A stretch of DNA of 64,000 bases, taken from the NCBI GenBank assembly GCA_015179125.1, contig WHVA01000032.1:1-64000 (forward strand), in the 5' to 3' direction. Shown here one piece after another: positions 30,118-41,000 of the stretch (positions are counted from its first letter, which is position 1; every line of letters starts with the position of its first letter). The notes beneath the pieces are model-generated. The model was not told the DNA's origin. It worked only from the letters and a program-made list of their open reading frames with translations, and ran no database searches. The stretch is from Gautieria morchelliformis. Taxonomy: Eukaryota; Basidiomycota; Agaricomycetes; Gomphales; Gomphaceae. A program made the position numbers and the translations under genes.

Positions 30118-32104
30118 TCTGCACCTGCACAAGAGCCGCTTCAAAAGCTGCCTGGATGGCTGCCGGCTGTCCGTCAAACGGATTTTCATGCCGCGGTGGA
30201 TGCACAGGTTTGTGCTTGACATTGGACCGTAGGTCCATTGCAATGCGGCGCTGCAAGGCACTGGACTCATCTGTGTCCTCAGTGTCTGATTCTGCGGCTG
30301 AGGAAGACGACTCATCAGGTATAGTACCGTCTGTTTCATCCTCCTCATCCGATGGATGACCAGCCCCAGTTTGGTGCGGGTCATTTTCGGCAGATTCTCC
30401 ATATGTTCTGCAATATCGATGAAGGAGGTCTGGGTGTACACCCGTCATCTCATCTATTGGCTTTCCTTGGCGAGTCTCACCCAGGAAACGCAGATCCTGG
30501 TCAGAGGTTACTATAGTGACCTCTGAAGAGAGTGCTACGTACCGAAGGGCTTTGGCCATGCAAACTTGGCCCAGCCAGTGGATGCACATTCCACTCCTTC
30601 CGAAAAGCGAGACAATCCATGTTCAGAAGGTCTAGAAATAGGTAGTGCAGGAGCCAGAGGTGTGTAGGATTGCTGCAGTCAAGACGATGCAGGTGTTCGA
30701 GGCATGTGAAGAATGCCCGCCAACGATGAGCGAACTGCGTGCCAACCTCCACCCACAACCGTTCAATACGAGTGTCGAATCCTCTACTTCTTCGATTTTA
30801 TTCTGGTACAATTCTCTTTACTATCCTTTCCCATTTTACACCTCCATTATTTTACTAAAATTAAATGAACCAGTTAATATTATAATAATTAAAATAGCGG
30901 AACTTAATATTAATTCATAAGAGATCATTGCAGCCGTGTGGAGCTATACAAATTAGTCCAAGTAAGAGCAGTGAAAGTGAAGGACTTACGATCCCCACAT
31001 AAATGCTGCATGGTCAGTGCCATGATGCATTATCATCCAGACCGCAACTCGCACATTCTCACCGCCACGATCCCCACGAACCCTTGATGGTATTCCATAC
31101 TGTTCAATAGCATCTAAAAATACTTGATATACTGTGGAAGCCTTATTGTTGGTACTAGCACGTAAACCGGTGACCTGCAGGCCAGGTTGGTAAGGAGGCA
31201 GCTGAGATGTCACGAGTGGACTCACGGTACGACAGTAACCATCTATAAAGCCATGGATCACAAAGTCTCATGGAATGAGCTTGTGATGCCCATCATAATG
31301 CCAGCAAAAGTTGGGGCGTGGTGAGGTATAAACCCTGCGCTGTATTTTTTCATTTCAACGCAGGGCCTTACCTAACCCATCTACTCGCCGATAAGAGCTT
31401 CGTAATCGTGCTCTCTGTATCCGTAATCCATGTTATCTCAGGAATCCAACGATGTAACCAAGATCCGATTCAGGACGTCGGCTTTTGAAGACTTGGAGCA
31501 AGTTATCCAGGTCATGGTTTGAGATATCGGTAAATCTTTCATAGACACCAGCCTCCCGTAGCTTATATCGTAGTGTGTTACGGTGAATTCCAAGTATATC
31601 TGCAAGGGTACGCATTGTGATACAACGACTAGTCTTTGTGGCTTCATGTAACCACAGTGGGTTGACCTGTTTGCGAGGGGGGCCTGCATGACCGCTGTGT
31701 GCCAGCTGGACCAGCTGTAGCTTGGTGAGCTGTGCCCGGTCTCTAAGTCACCAAGTCATTAGTGGTCATAGTTAATATAAGAATCTCCAGACTGACTCTT
31801 CTTCTGCGCCCAGAGCCACTGCTTCTAACTCAACCAGAAGACCGCCCAAGGTATGTGCGCAGTTGGCGACCCATTCATCCGCCAGGCCCTCAGTCTCCAA
31901 GGCCTCCAGAATAGGTACTAAATTCTCTCTAATACGCCTCGAGTGATGTCGGAGACATAGTACGTCACCTTCTTCTTGTCGAAGTATTTGTATTGCTGTC
32001 CTATAGCTGTTTGACAGGATATGGTGTGCTGTCTGCACATTATGGGACCATGCCGTTTCATTACTTGGAAGCTGAGGGAATACATCTGGAATACGGGGTG
32101 GCAT
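30118..32104 (-). pseudogene. Integrase-like host gene (fungal DDE integrase-core family), decayed and split by gypsy-B
   Basis: The proposed start is ATG 32104 (MPPRIPDVFPQLP), followed by a helical N-terminal region, an HTH-like segment (TMRTLADILGIHRNTLRYKL) and the integrase core (WHYDGHHKL, VIHGFIDGYCRT, TGLRASTNNKASTVYQVF, SRVRGDRGGENVRVAVW, DTRIERLWVEVGTQF, HLWLLHYLF). GT-AG introns fit at 31175-31225, 30784-30989 and 30497-30542; a fourth near 31730-31796 is likely, but its phase does not close with the donor I see. Between the HTH and the core the aligned frame has three stops: TAA 31433-31435, TGA 31355-31357 and TGA 31268-31270. The C-terminal exon is at 17727-17938. The family resembles retroviral-type integrases and is common in mushroom genomes. 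Its role is unknown to me. Confidence 0.8.
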
Positions 32105-32209
32105 ATTGAGAGATAGCGTGGCAAGAGGTTGACCCCCCGGGCATGAAAATTTCATCGCCGGGTTGGAATAGGATAGGTTTATCCTTGAACCTCGACATAT
32201 TTTCTTGTT

Positions 32210-33107
32210 GCAACACACTGTATGACAGTTGAAACACAGCACCATCACAAATGGTATATATCCGATGGCTCAGCCATATTTCAAGTATGTTATTTTGATT
32301 TCCTGGGTTGCAATGTATTAAAGTTGATGTACACGCGCAAAAATCACAGGTGGAGAACAAACTTTACAAAGTCCATGCTGCATTGCTAGCCAACGTATCA
32401 GTAATGTTGCAAGAGATGTTTGCGATGCCGTCAGGCACTGAGCACTCTTGCGAAGGGACAAGAGATGATCGCCCCATTGTATTGCATCCACCTGTAACAT
32501 CACAAAAGCTGGACTACCTTCTAGAATGGTTTTACAGTCAGTAAGTGATGTGTTTGTCTTATGGGAAACAGAATGTCTCAGACTGAGGTAGCAGTGTCAG
32601 ATACAGCGAGAAGGAGCCTTCGACTTTAGTATTGAGGCACTGGATGCCATATTGGAACTTGCAGCATTCCTGCAGATCGAGGCTGCACGTACCTTTGCAC
32701 TAAAAGAGCTGAATGCTCGAGCAGTTTCGCCAGCATGGAGGCTACTGCTAGGACAACGTCACCACATTCCCGGATGGATTCCAGCGGCGTTTCGCACCCT
32801 CATAGACCAGATAGACGAGTTCGTCACACTGGATGAGTATCAAGAGCTTGGCATGCTCAATGTCCATGTTCTGCATCAGACACTCACACGGATACAGTCT
32901 CACCGGCTTGCCGTTGCTTATAACCCACCAGTAGTTCAGCACCATCTCTCTTGTATCAACCATGGGGAGTGCCGGAAAGCCTGGGAAACGGCATGGTTGG
33001 GAGGTTTTGCACGGCACTATTTGCATCCGGAATCACCCTCGCCACCGGCAGTTGTCCTGAGGAAACTTGAGGTTGCGGCAATACCGAAAGTAAACCGGGA
33101 ATGCTAG
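32210..33107 (+). CDS. BTB/POZ domain protein, spliced
   Basis: Exon text KWYISDGSAIFQ ends at 32284. A 65-bp GT-AG intron (32285-32349) joins in phase to VENKLYKVHAALLANVSVMLQEMFAMP, then PIVLHPPVTSQKLDYLLEWFY: the BTB/POZ fold as found in large basidiomycete families. A second intron begins at GTAAGT 32541 and should end at CAG 32606, leading to REGAFDFSIEALDAILELAAF and the BACK-like helical part to TAG 33105-33107. In the simplest splice model the phases at this second intron do not match by one base, so it may be mis-modelled or mutated. The 5' end is uncertain; an earlier exon upstream of about 32243 is likely. It diverges from the integrase-like gene (start 32104). BTB proteins mediate protein-protein contacts; partners unknown. 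Confidence 0.65.
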
Positions 33108-33579
33108 CATCTGACTGTCGAAAGTTTGGCCGAAGATGGTGTATTGATGAGGGAAGAGGTCATGATTTTAGAGGGAGTAGCGAAGCTTGAGCCTGTTGAA
33201 AAATACTAGAACCCGTTCCTTTAGTCTTACTGTAATTCTCTCACCGTAGTTAGAATCATTTTCATATTTGAGACACACTCGTCCCTTGCAATAATGCTAC
33301 TCAGATGGAGAAAATCGCTTACGGCGCTGGAGGCTACAATGTTTTTGGCGCAGAGTCAAGTACATTTGGCGCGGATTCAATTATTGTGCAAACGGCCGAG
33401 CATACACTCACTGCCAGACACGACATGATATGCAGCCGCGTTGCCTATTAGACACGGTCCAGCTGTACTTAGGAAGACGACCGAGTACATCAGAGCCACG
33501 TGCTTGGACGCTCGCTTCAACTGGATGCCCTGGATGCCGGGAACACGTGCGAGGTAAGCTTCGACATGTCTTAAACCAA
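33108..33579. other. Non-coding stretch between BTB gene and Helitron array
   Basis: Probably the 3' end of the BTB transcript followed by host sequence. There is no reading frame with family resemblance and no clear repeat. Two short similar phrases (TTTGGCGCAGAGTCAAG near 33342 and TTTGGCGCGGATTCAA near 33366) are the only pattern I see. Confidence 0.5.
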
Positions 33580-33668
33580 TTCCTATAGGTGAAAGCAGCA
33601 CGGTGGGAGGTTGTGGGCACGCTGACCAATGCTGACCAATGCTTGGTCATTAGTTTGTCAGCGGAGCG

Positions 33669-33900
33669 CGCGAGCGGCGCAGCCGCGAGCCAAGAACGCT
33701 GCGCAGCATGGTCACGTGACCGTTTGCGTTCCAAATTAGGTCAGTGGCGAGCGGCGCAGCCGCGAGAGAACGCTGCGCAGTGGTCACGTGACCCGTTCGC
33801 GACCAGAGCGCGCATACGCGAGTGTGGTCCGTGCACGACACGCGCGCACGGTATAAAGGCCGAACGGTAAGGACATAACGCCAGGAACCTGCCCAACCGG
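33669..33900 (+). promoter_or_regulatory. Helitron A promoter module: two GGTCACGTGACC palindromes and a TATA box
   Basis: GGTCACGTGACC (E-box core CACGTG) occurs at 33710-33721 and 33782-33793. Each follows a GCGGCGCAGCCGC inverted repeat and a CTGCGCAG element. TATAAA is at 33852-33857. The same layout recurs in Helitron E (53571-53582, 53646-53657, TATAAA 53716-53721) and in reduced form in F (56504-56515, TATAAA 56573-56578). It looks like an RNA polymerase II promoter reading into the element; transcription is inferred. Confidence 0.6.
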
Positions 33901-34249
33901 CGATTCCTCTGTCTGCTGTCCGCTATGTGCTCTGTGCCCTGTGCTCTGTGCTCTGCGCTGTCTGCTCTGTCCGCTGTCAGCTCTGTGCTCTGTCTGATCT
34001 GGGTGCTGTCTGCTGTCAGCTCGGTCTGCTGTCTCCTCCTTTAGCTGGCTGGCTGTCTATGGCTTTGGTTGGCTGACTATCTATTGGCTTGGCTGGCTAT
34101 CTATTGGTAAGTAATATCTCTTTTTTAATGCATTCCAATGTATTTTATTTTATTTGTGTTTATAATTTTATTGGTTCCTTTTTTTTTATCATATTGCATT
34201 CACATGTGCTTTATATTTTTGTGATTTTTTTCGAAAATAGATTTAAATA

Positions 34250-34890
34250 AAATCCAAAGACTGCTGAAAAAAAAGTATTTTAATATCAATATTTTTCAGG
34301 TTTTTTTTGAAAATAGACATCAATAAGTTCCCTCTAAAATTAATGAGATTCTGCTTTTAAATGTGGTTTGTTTTATTGGTTTATTTACTGTAAAGCCACT
34401 CACCAGCCACTCCTCTCTGGCTATACTGGTGGCTGGCTTACTATGGCTTTGGCTGGGCTCTGGGTTTCTCTGTCAGTCTCTGGGCTTCTCTGGCTTTGGC
34501 TGGGCATTAATAACAGCTTCTGCTTCAATGTACTGTGCTTTTTTGACATTTTTTCGCAAATAGATATCAATAAATTATCCTGACTTTGTGAAAATTGACA
34601 ACAGCTCCAGGTTAAATGTACAGTGCATTTTCTTGACATTTTTCGAAAAATAGATAATCCTAACTTTGCTAAAATTAATAACAGCTTCAGCTTAAATGTA
34701 CTGGACATTTTCTTGACATTTTTTCGAAAAATAGATAATCCTGACTTTGCTAAAAATTAATGACAGGAGCTGCTTAAATATAGATTCCTTGACTATTTTA
34801 TTTATGTCTGTATATGTCACAAAATAGATATTGATACATGTCCCTGAGCTTGCTAAAAGTTAATAAGTAGTAACAGCCTCTGCTTGCTTC
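34250..34890 (+). repeat. Degenerate repeat of about 80-100 bp, AT-rich
   Basis: Successive blocks share TTTTTTCGAAAAATAGATAA, then TCCTGACTTTGCTAAAATTA, then AACAGCTTCAGCTTAAATGT. Similar blocks fill Helitron E (54010-54670) and F (56740-57235). No coding potential. They look like tandem non-coding duplications inside non-autonomous Helitrons. Confidence 0.7.
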
Positions 34891-34959
34891 ACTTTGAGGC
34901 CCTTGGGGATATGCTACACATGCCATTGGGACATGCTATGCATGCTATACTTGAGGGGC

Positions 34960-35830
34960 ATGCTACACACACTATGCATGGGGACATGCATATGCGTGGA
35001 GACATGCATGGGATGCGACACACACGCTATGCTTGGGGACACCCATGCTATGTGTGGAGACACTCATGGTATGCATGGAGACACTCATGTTATGCGTGGG
35101 GACACGCACACTATGCTTGGGGACACGCACGCTATGCATGGAGACATGCATGTTATGCGTGGGGACACGCACGCTATGCATGGAGACATGCATGTTATGC
35201 GTGGGGACATGCACGCTATGCTTGGGGACACGCACACTATGCTTGGGGACACCCATGTTATGCGTGGAGACACACACACTATACTTGGGGACACTCATGT
35301 TATGCGTGGAGACACGCATGTTATGCATGGGGACACACATGCTATGCATGGGGATGTGCACACTATATGTGGGGACACACTATGCTTGGGGGACATGGTA
35401 CAAACAAGGGACACACTACAGGGGAAAACACTACAAACAAGGGACATTCTACACAAGCTATACTTGGGGGACACGCTACACACACTACATGTAGGGACAT
35501 GCTACACATGTGGACACGCTATGCATGGGGGACACACATGCTATAATTTAGGGACACACTATGTTTGGGCACATGCTACAAACCAGGGACATGCTACACA
35601 CAAAATACTTGAGGGACATGTTATGCATGTGGGACATGCCATGCACACTGTACTGCATGTGGGGACACACTACATATGGAGACATGCTACATGTGGAGAC
35701 ACACTACGCACACTATGCTTTGGGACACACTACGTGTGGGGACATGCCACATGTGAGGATGCAATACGTGTGAGGACAGATGAAGTGTGATGACACACTA
35801 CAGGCAAGGACACACTACATGTGAGGTAGG
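34960..35830 (+). repeat. Minisatellite, 21-bp unit, in Helitron A
   Basis: Unit close to GGGGACACGCACGCTATGCTT, with regular copies from about 34960 to 35390 (about 20) and irregular, shortened copies to about 35830. The 21-bp period keeps several frames on both strands open (GDTHAMH-type heptads), which is why it looks coding. Much of each unit alternates purine and pyrimidine (ACACGCACGCTATGCATG). Helitron E has the same repeat at about 54735-55136. Confidence 0.9.
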
Positions 35831-36314
35831 GGACATGAGACATGGGAGAAATGTGTAGAGTCATTACCTGTTATGTATCAGGTTTGGATCTAAAAGGACT
35901 GCAGCTCCAACTTATATGTTGCACCCCCAACTATCATCCTAAGTATTCTGGAGATCTGAGATTGGAAGTTGGAAGAGGTTGAGTATTGTAACTGAAGTAG
36001 TAAGGGTTCAAGAATTGAGTTAAGTTGGATATGAGAAATCAAGTTGGAAGACGGAGGTCAGAGAGACAGAGGCCTTGCAGGTCTAATAACCGGAGACAGT
36101 GCAAAGGGAGTGACATATCAAAGTCGATTATCTGATTGCTGAACAGAGGCACACATGACTGGGTTTTATACAAAGAGCTGAGACAACATGTCAGAAGGTA
36201 GAGGTAAGCAATTCCAGTGCAAGTAACTAGAATAAAAGTACCTAATGCGAAACAAGAGGAACTACAAGGGGGTGCAGTGTAGAACTAAGAACAATAGGCA
36301 AAAGACCAAGGGTC

Positions 36315-37079
36315 TAATTGGTAGCAGAACAAATGGAACTCCTGACGCTCTGGACTTGCTGTGCTGAGGGTCAAGTATGGAATGCTGGTGAAAAGAGTCA
36401 TTAGGGGAAATATGTGAAGAACAAGGGGATCACAAGGTTGAAGTGCAGACATTGTGGAATAGAGTCAGAGGTGCGGGGGTACCAGAGTTGGTTGAGCATG
36501 GTCATAACATTACCTACCTTGATGTGTTATTTAGAGTTACTTTCAATCAATAAGAAGGGTTTTACTTATCTGAATGAAATTTTCTTATCCGAATGTGTTT
36601 GACTTATCCCAAGTTTGATTCACCCAATGCGTTTGACCTTACCGATGCATTTGACTTGCACCCCCATGCGAAGTGTGGGTACCCACCTAGGGAATTGATA
36701 GCGGAACAAATGGAACTCCTGATGCTCCGGAATTGCTATGTTAAGGGTTAAGTAAGGAAGGCTGGTGAATAGAGTCATAAGGGGAAGTATGTGAATAGGA
36801 AAGAACAAGGAGATCAAAAGGTCAAAGTGTGGACATTGCGGAATAGAGTCAGAGGAGGTGCAGAGGTACCAGAGTTGGTCAAGCAGCATGGTCATAACAT
36901 TACCTACCTCAATGTGTTACTTAGAGCTACTTTTAATCAATAAGATGCATTTTACTTATCTGAATGTGTTTGACTTATCCCAAGTTTGATTTACCCAAGG
37001 TGTTTGACTTTGCTGATGTGTTTGACCTTACCGAGGCGTTTGACTTGCACCCCCGCGCGAAGCGCGGGTATCCACCTAG
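36315..37079 (+). repeat. Direct duplication of the Helitron 3' end region
   Basis: Two tandem copies, about 36315-36691 and 36692-37079, share GGAACTCCTGA.GCTC.GGA, the segment CAGACATTGTGGAATAGAGT and the terminal hairpin with CTAG. The inner copy's hairpin is changed to CCCATGCGAAGTGTGGG, the outer is the standard CCCGCGCGAAGCGCGGG. The element thus has an inner, decayed 3' terminus and an outer, functional-looking one. Confidence 0.8.
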
Positions 37080-37379
37080 TCTAAGAGTGAAACGCGCTCA
37101 GTGGGTTGTGGGCGCTGCTGACCAATGCTTGGTCATTAGTTTGTCAGCGGAGCGCGCGAGCGGCGCAGCCGCGAGCCCCTGGGCCCTACCGGCGGTTTGC
37201 GCCACTCTGCCGGCTCCAGCGCTGCGCAGCGTTCTGGAGCGTGCGAGCGGCGCAGCCGCGAGCGGTTTACGCCGGTCTGCCGGCTCAGGCGCTCAAAGCA
37301 GCGCTGCGCTGGCAGATCGCTGCGCAGCCAGCCGCTTTGCGCACTCCACCACCACCCTCCTCTCCTCTCCTCTCTGCCC

Positions 37380-38014
37380 ACTACTAGATAGAATAAAAAT
37401 TGCGTGAGACTGAATTAATAGATAGCCTATATAGTGTAGTACACAAAAGATCTCTTCCCAGGGAGGTCTCTGCAGTGAACTATTGGGGTTGACCCCTTCA
37501 TTGGGGCAGCTTTTTCTCTGCTACGGAGCCAGGTAGTCATCCCAGGCTGCCTTAGAGGGAGCCACAATTGCATTGCAGTTCTTTCAGTGTTGACTTGCAC
37601 TACTGGTGGCTGAAGAAGACATCTCCCCAGGACCAGGACCAGGACCAGGACCTTTTACTGGAAGAATTATTCCAGTTGGATAGCCGAAGAAGACTTGGAT
37701 ATTTTCATCAAAAAAATTCCCCATCCCTTCCTTGGTACATATATTTCTCTGTGGTCTGGTGTGAGCCATCTGACAGTTTTTTTTTTTCTTTTAAATAGAA
37801 ATTATTAAATTCCCTTGACTTTGCCTAACAAACAGACTCCCCATCCCTTCCTTGGTATGTATGTATTTCTCTGTGGTCTGGTGTGAGCTGTCTGACATTT
37901 ATTTAATTAGAAATTAATAAATTCCCCTGACTTTGCCCAAGAAAAATTAACAACAACAGCATCTGCTTGCAAATGTAAGTTGAAGTGGGGTAGCTTGATT
38001 GTTCCTCTAAGCTT
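37380..38014 (+). other. Leader region of Helitron B
   Basis: No supported gene. It contains a CAGGAC hexamer repeat (about 37625-37652) and two copies of a phrase around TTTCTCTGTGGTCTGGTGTG (37741 and 37865). The same leader is found in D (47690-48300) and G (58940-59561). Small open frames on both strands run through the hexamers in all three copies but have no other support. Confidence 0.55.
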
Positions 38015-41000
38015 ATGCCTGCATTTCTCAGGGATCCTTCTACTCCAGAGAGAAATCGTCAGCAGGAGCGTGAAAGGGCGAGGGAGGAGCAGGAGGGTCG
38101 TATGACGTCGCCTACTGATCGGAGAGCGCGTGCCCTTGCTGTGGCTGCTGCCAGAGCTCGGAACCAGCCACCCCCTCCACCACCTCCTTTTGCCATCCCT
38201 CACCCTCCTCCTAGAAGCAATGCGGCTGATCCTTTTCAACAACCTGCTGCAGGGCCATTACGTCCTCCTGATCCCAGTCCTGGACAGCAGGTGGCAGCCC
38301 TTCGTGCTCAGTTAGCAGCAATCCCAGCAGCACAGCCCGTGAGAAGATACAGGCAGGCGCCTATACAGCCACCTCCCAATCTTCCTGTGGTTGGTTCTGC
38401 AGGAATTGCACAGTTGCGTGCTCAGGCTGCTGAGCAGTCTGCTATATTGCAGCAATTGGGAAGAGGTAGACAGGCAGCTAATCCTCCTGTAGTAGGTTCT
38501 GCAGGAGTGGCAGCATTGCGTGCTCAGGCCAATGCAATAAGACCAATGCCTCCGCTACTCCCTGCGCTTCTGCGGCCTCTTCAGCGACTCCCTGCACCTC
38601 CTCAGCCTCCTCTGCCACTCCCTGCACCTCCACAGCCTCTTCTGCCACACCCTGCACCTCCTCAGCCTCCTCTGCCACTCCCTGCACCTCCACAGCCTCT
38701 TCTGCCACACCCTGTACCTCGGCAGCATCCTCAGCGACTTCCTCCTTTTATTCCACTTGGTCGCTCTAGAATAATCGAGGCAGATGTGCTGCGTCATGAT
38801 CTGGGTCCCATGGTTGTTGCCTGCCCTGACTGTGGAGCATTACACTGGATGGCAGAACGCCTGCTGAGATCCTCAAATCGGCGGCCCAGATTTGGTGATT
38901 GCTGTTTAGAAGGCAAGGTGCAGCTTCCAGAGCTGCCAGTGCTCCCTCAGCCATTGAGACGGCTCTTAGAGGGCCAGGACCCTGAGGCCAAACAGTTTCG
39001 CAAGAACATCAGGCAGTACAATGCTGCATTTGCATTCACTTCCTTGGGAGCCGACTTTGACCAAGATTTGCTTCGGGAGGGTCGTGGTCCATATGTCCTC
39101 AAGCTGCAGGGCGAACTGTATCATATTCATGGCTCTCTCATCCCTAACCCTGGGAGGCGGATACAGTATGCCCAACTTTATATATATGATCCAGCATTGG
39201 CTTTGGCACAGAGGAACACCCGTAACCCAGGTCTGTCTCCAACTATCATGGGAGACTTGCAGGAAATGCTCCTCTTATGCAATCCTCATGTTCCCATATA
39301 TAGACAAGCGGCTGAGAGGCTCAGAGCTCAGGGACAGAATGGTGAGATCCGGGCTAGGCTCACATACAGGGAACACAGGGATCCTAGGAGGTATAATATC
39401 CCTACTGCGGATGAGATTGCGGTGGTTCTTCCTGGAGATGGCATCAACCCTGAACCTAGGGATGTTATTGTCCAGCTCAAAGGTGGACGCTTTCAAAGGG
39501 TATCCGATATGAATCCAAACTATGCCTCTCTTCACTATGTCTTGCTCTTTCCCAGGGGAGAGTTGGGGTGGCAACCTGGTATTCGCTATCGCCAATTACC
39601 AGACGGGCGTGAGCGAAGTGGGCATGTCACCCAAATTCAGTTCCATTCCTATCGTCTCTTCCAGAGAACAGAAGAACCTACAACACTCCTGCGCGCTGGC
39701 AAATTATTCCAGCAGTACATTGTAGACTCTTGGGCCGCTGCAGAGCAAAGCAGGCTGTGGTGGATCAGGACAAATCAACACACTCTCCGTGCTGAGATGT
39801 ATAACCAGATGATGGATGCCTTTCATCGCAATGACAATGACAGAGATCCAAACAACTTGGGCATAAGATCCATTCTGCCAGCCACATTTCAGGGGGGGAC
39901 ACGGGACATGCAGGAAAACCTGCAGAACTCTCTGGCCATTTCAAGGAAGTATGGTGTGGCAGATCTCTTTATTACCATGACTGCCAATCCCAACTGGCAG
40001 GAGGTATTGGATGCATTGTTGCCCGGACAAACTCCTCAGGACAGGCCTGACCTGGTGTCGCGGGTGTTCCAGCTCAAAAAGAAATACCTCATTGACTTGA
40101 TCGTCAAGGAAAAGATTTTTGGGGAAACCGTCGCTCGCGTGCACACCATTGAATTCCAGAAAAGGGGACTCCCACACATGCATATTCTTATCTGGTTTGA
40201 AAGAGATTCCAAGATCAGACATGCACATGAGGTGGATTCAATGATTTCGGCAGAGTTCCCTGATCCAGAGACTCATCCTGTCCTCTACCGGTTGGTCTGT
40301 GAGCTGATGACACATGGTCCCTGTGGACAAATGAAACCAAACGCACCCTGCATGGAAAATGGCAAGTGCAAGAAAAACTTCCCAAAGCCATTCTGTGAGG
40401 AAACCAGTCTGAATGAGGATGGATATCCAAAATATCGTCGTCGCAATGATGGAAGGCTGCACAATGTCAGAGGTGACATGCTGGACAACAGATGGGTTGT
40501 GCCATACTCTGCTCTGCTCTTGCTCAAATTCTGGTGTCACATCAACCCTGAGCTCACCATCAATGTGAGGTGTATCAAGTATATCCACAAGTATCTCTAC
40601 AAGGGCCATGATCGGACCACCATGGAGTTTGGTCGCACCCAGGATGAAATTAAGCAGTACCTGGACGCTCGCTATGTCAGTGCTCATGAGGCCTGTTGGA
40701 GGTTGCTGGAGCGGGAAATCCACACCCAGGTGCCTGCAGTCATGGCACTGCCAGTCCATGAAAAGGACCATCACACAATCATCTTTGATCCCAACCAGGA
40801 TGTGGACAACATCCTGGAAAGGGCTGAGGCAAAAAAGACACCGCTCATGGCTTACTTTGAGGCCAATGATATCTACCCTGAAGCACGTGATCTGCTCTAT
40901 GTGGAGTTTCCTGAGCATTTTACCTGGCAAGCACAGGAAAAGGTATGGACACCACGCCAAAGAAGCTTTAGCATCGGTCGCCTTCACTTTGCAAACCCTA

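Larger units (their letters stand above)
33580..37079 (+). mobile_element. Helitron A, non-autonomous, 3.5 kb
   Basis: Left end at TTCCTATAGGTGAAAGCAGC, by alignment with the left ends of the other units (shared GTGGG..GTTGTGGGC a little inside); the exact first base is uncertain by one or two. The right end is the hairpin CCCGCGCGAAGCGCGGG, a short spacer and CTAG (37076-37079), followed by T. No Rep-helicase gene. Contents in order: GC-rich 5' module, TATA promoter, CT-rich leader, AT-rich degenerate repeats, a 21-bp minisatellite, and a duplicated 3' end. It is similar to unit E over most of its length. Confidence 0.8.

Noticed and set aside
34884..35790. Long frames through the 21-bp repeat, coding for GDTHAMH- or HARYAWR-like heptads on both strands
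   Set aside because: They are open only because the unit length is a multiple of three and lacks stops; several frames on both strands are open at once. There is no start context, no domain, and the sister copy in Helitron E breaks at different places.
37080..37110. Possibility that the left ends are ordinary inverted-repeat DNA transposon ends
   Set aside because: No terminal inverted repeat with the 3' hairpin end and no target duplication; the CTAG/T junction and the RepHel gene fit Helitrons.
37100..37400. Frames in the GC-rich 5' modules of the Helitrons
   Set aside because: Arise from GCGGCGCAGCCGC-type repeats and open several frames on both strands; no conserved start or end.
37584..37769. 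Antisense frame with GPGPGPG in the Helitron leader, present in units B, D and G
   Set aside because: It depends on the CAGGAC hexamers, which keep any frame open; start and end differ among the three copies and there is no conserved motif.
40215..40987. Long antisense frames in the RepHel genes (249 and 230 residues)
   Set aside because: Shadow frames opposite a strongly conserved coding strand; they recur only because the RepHel genes are homologous.
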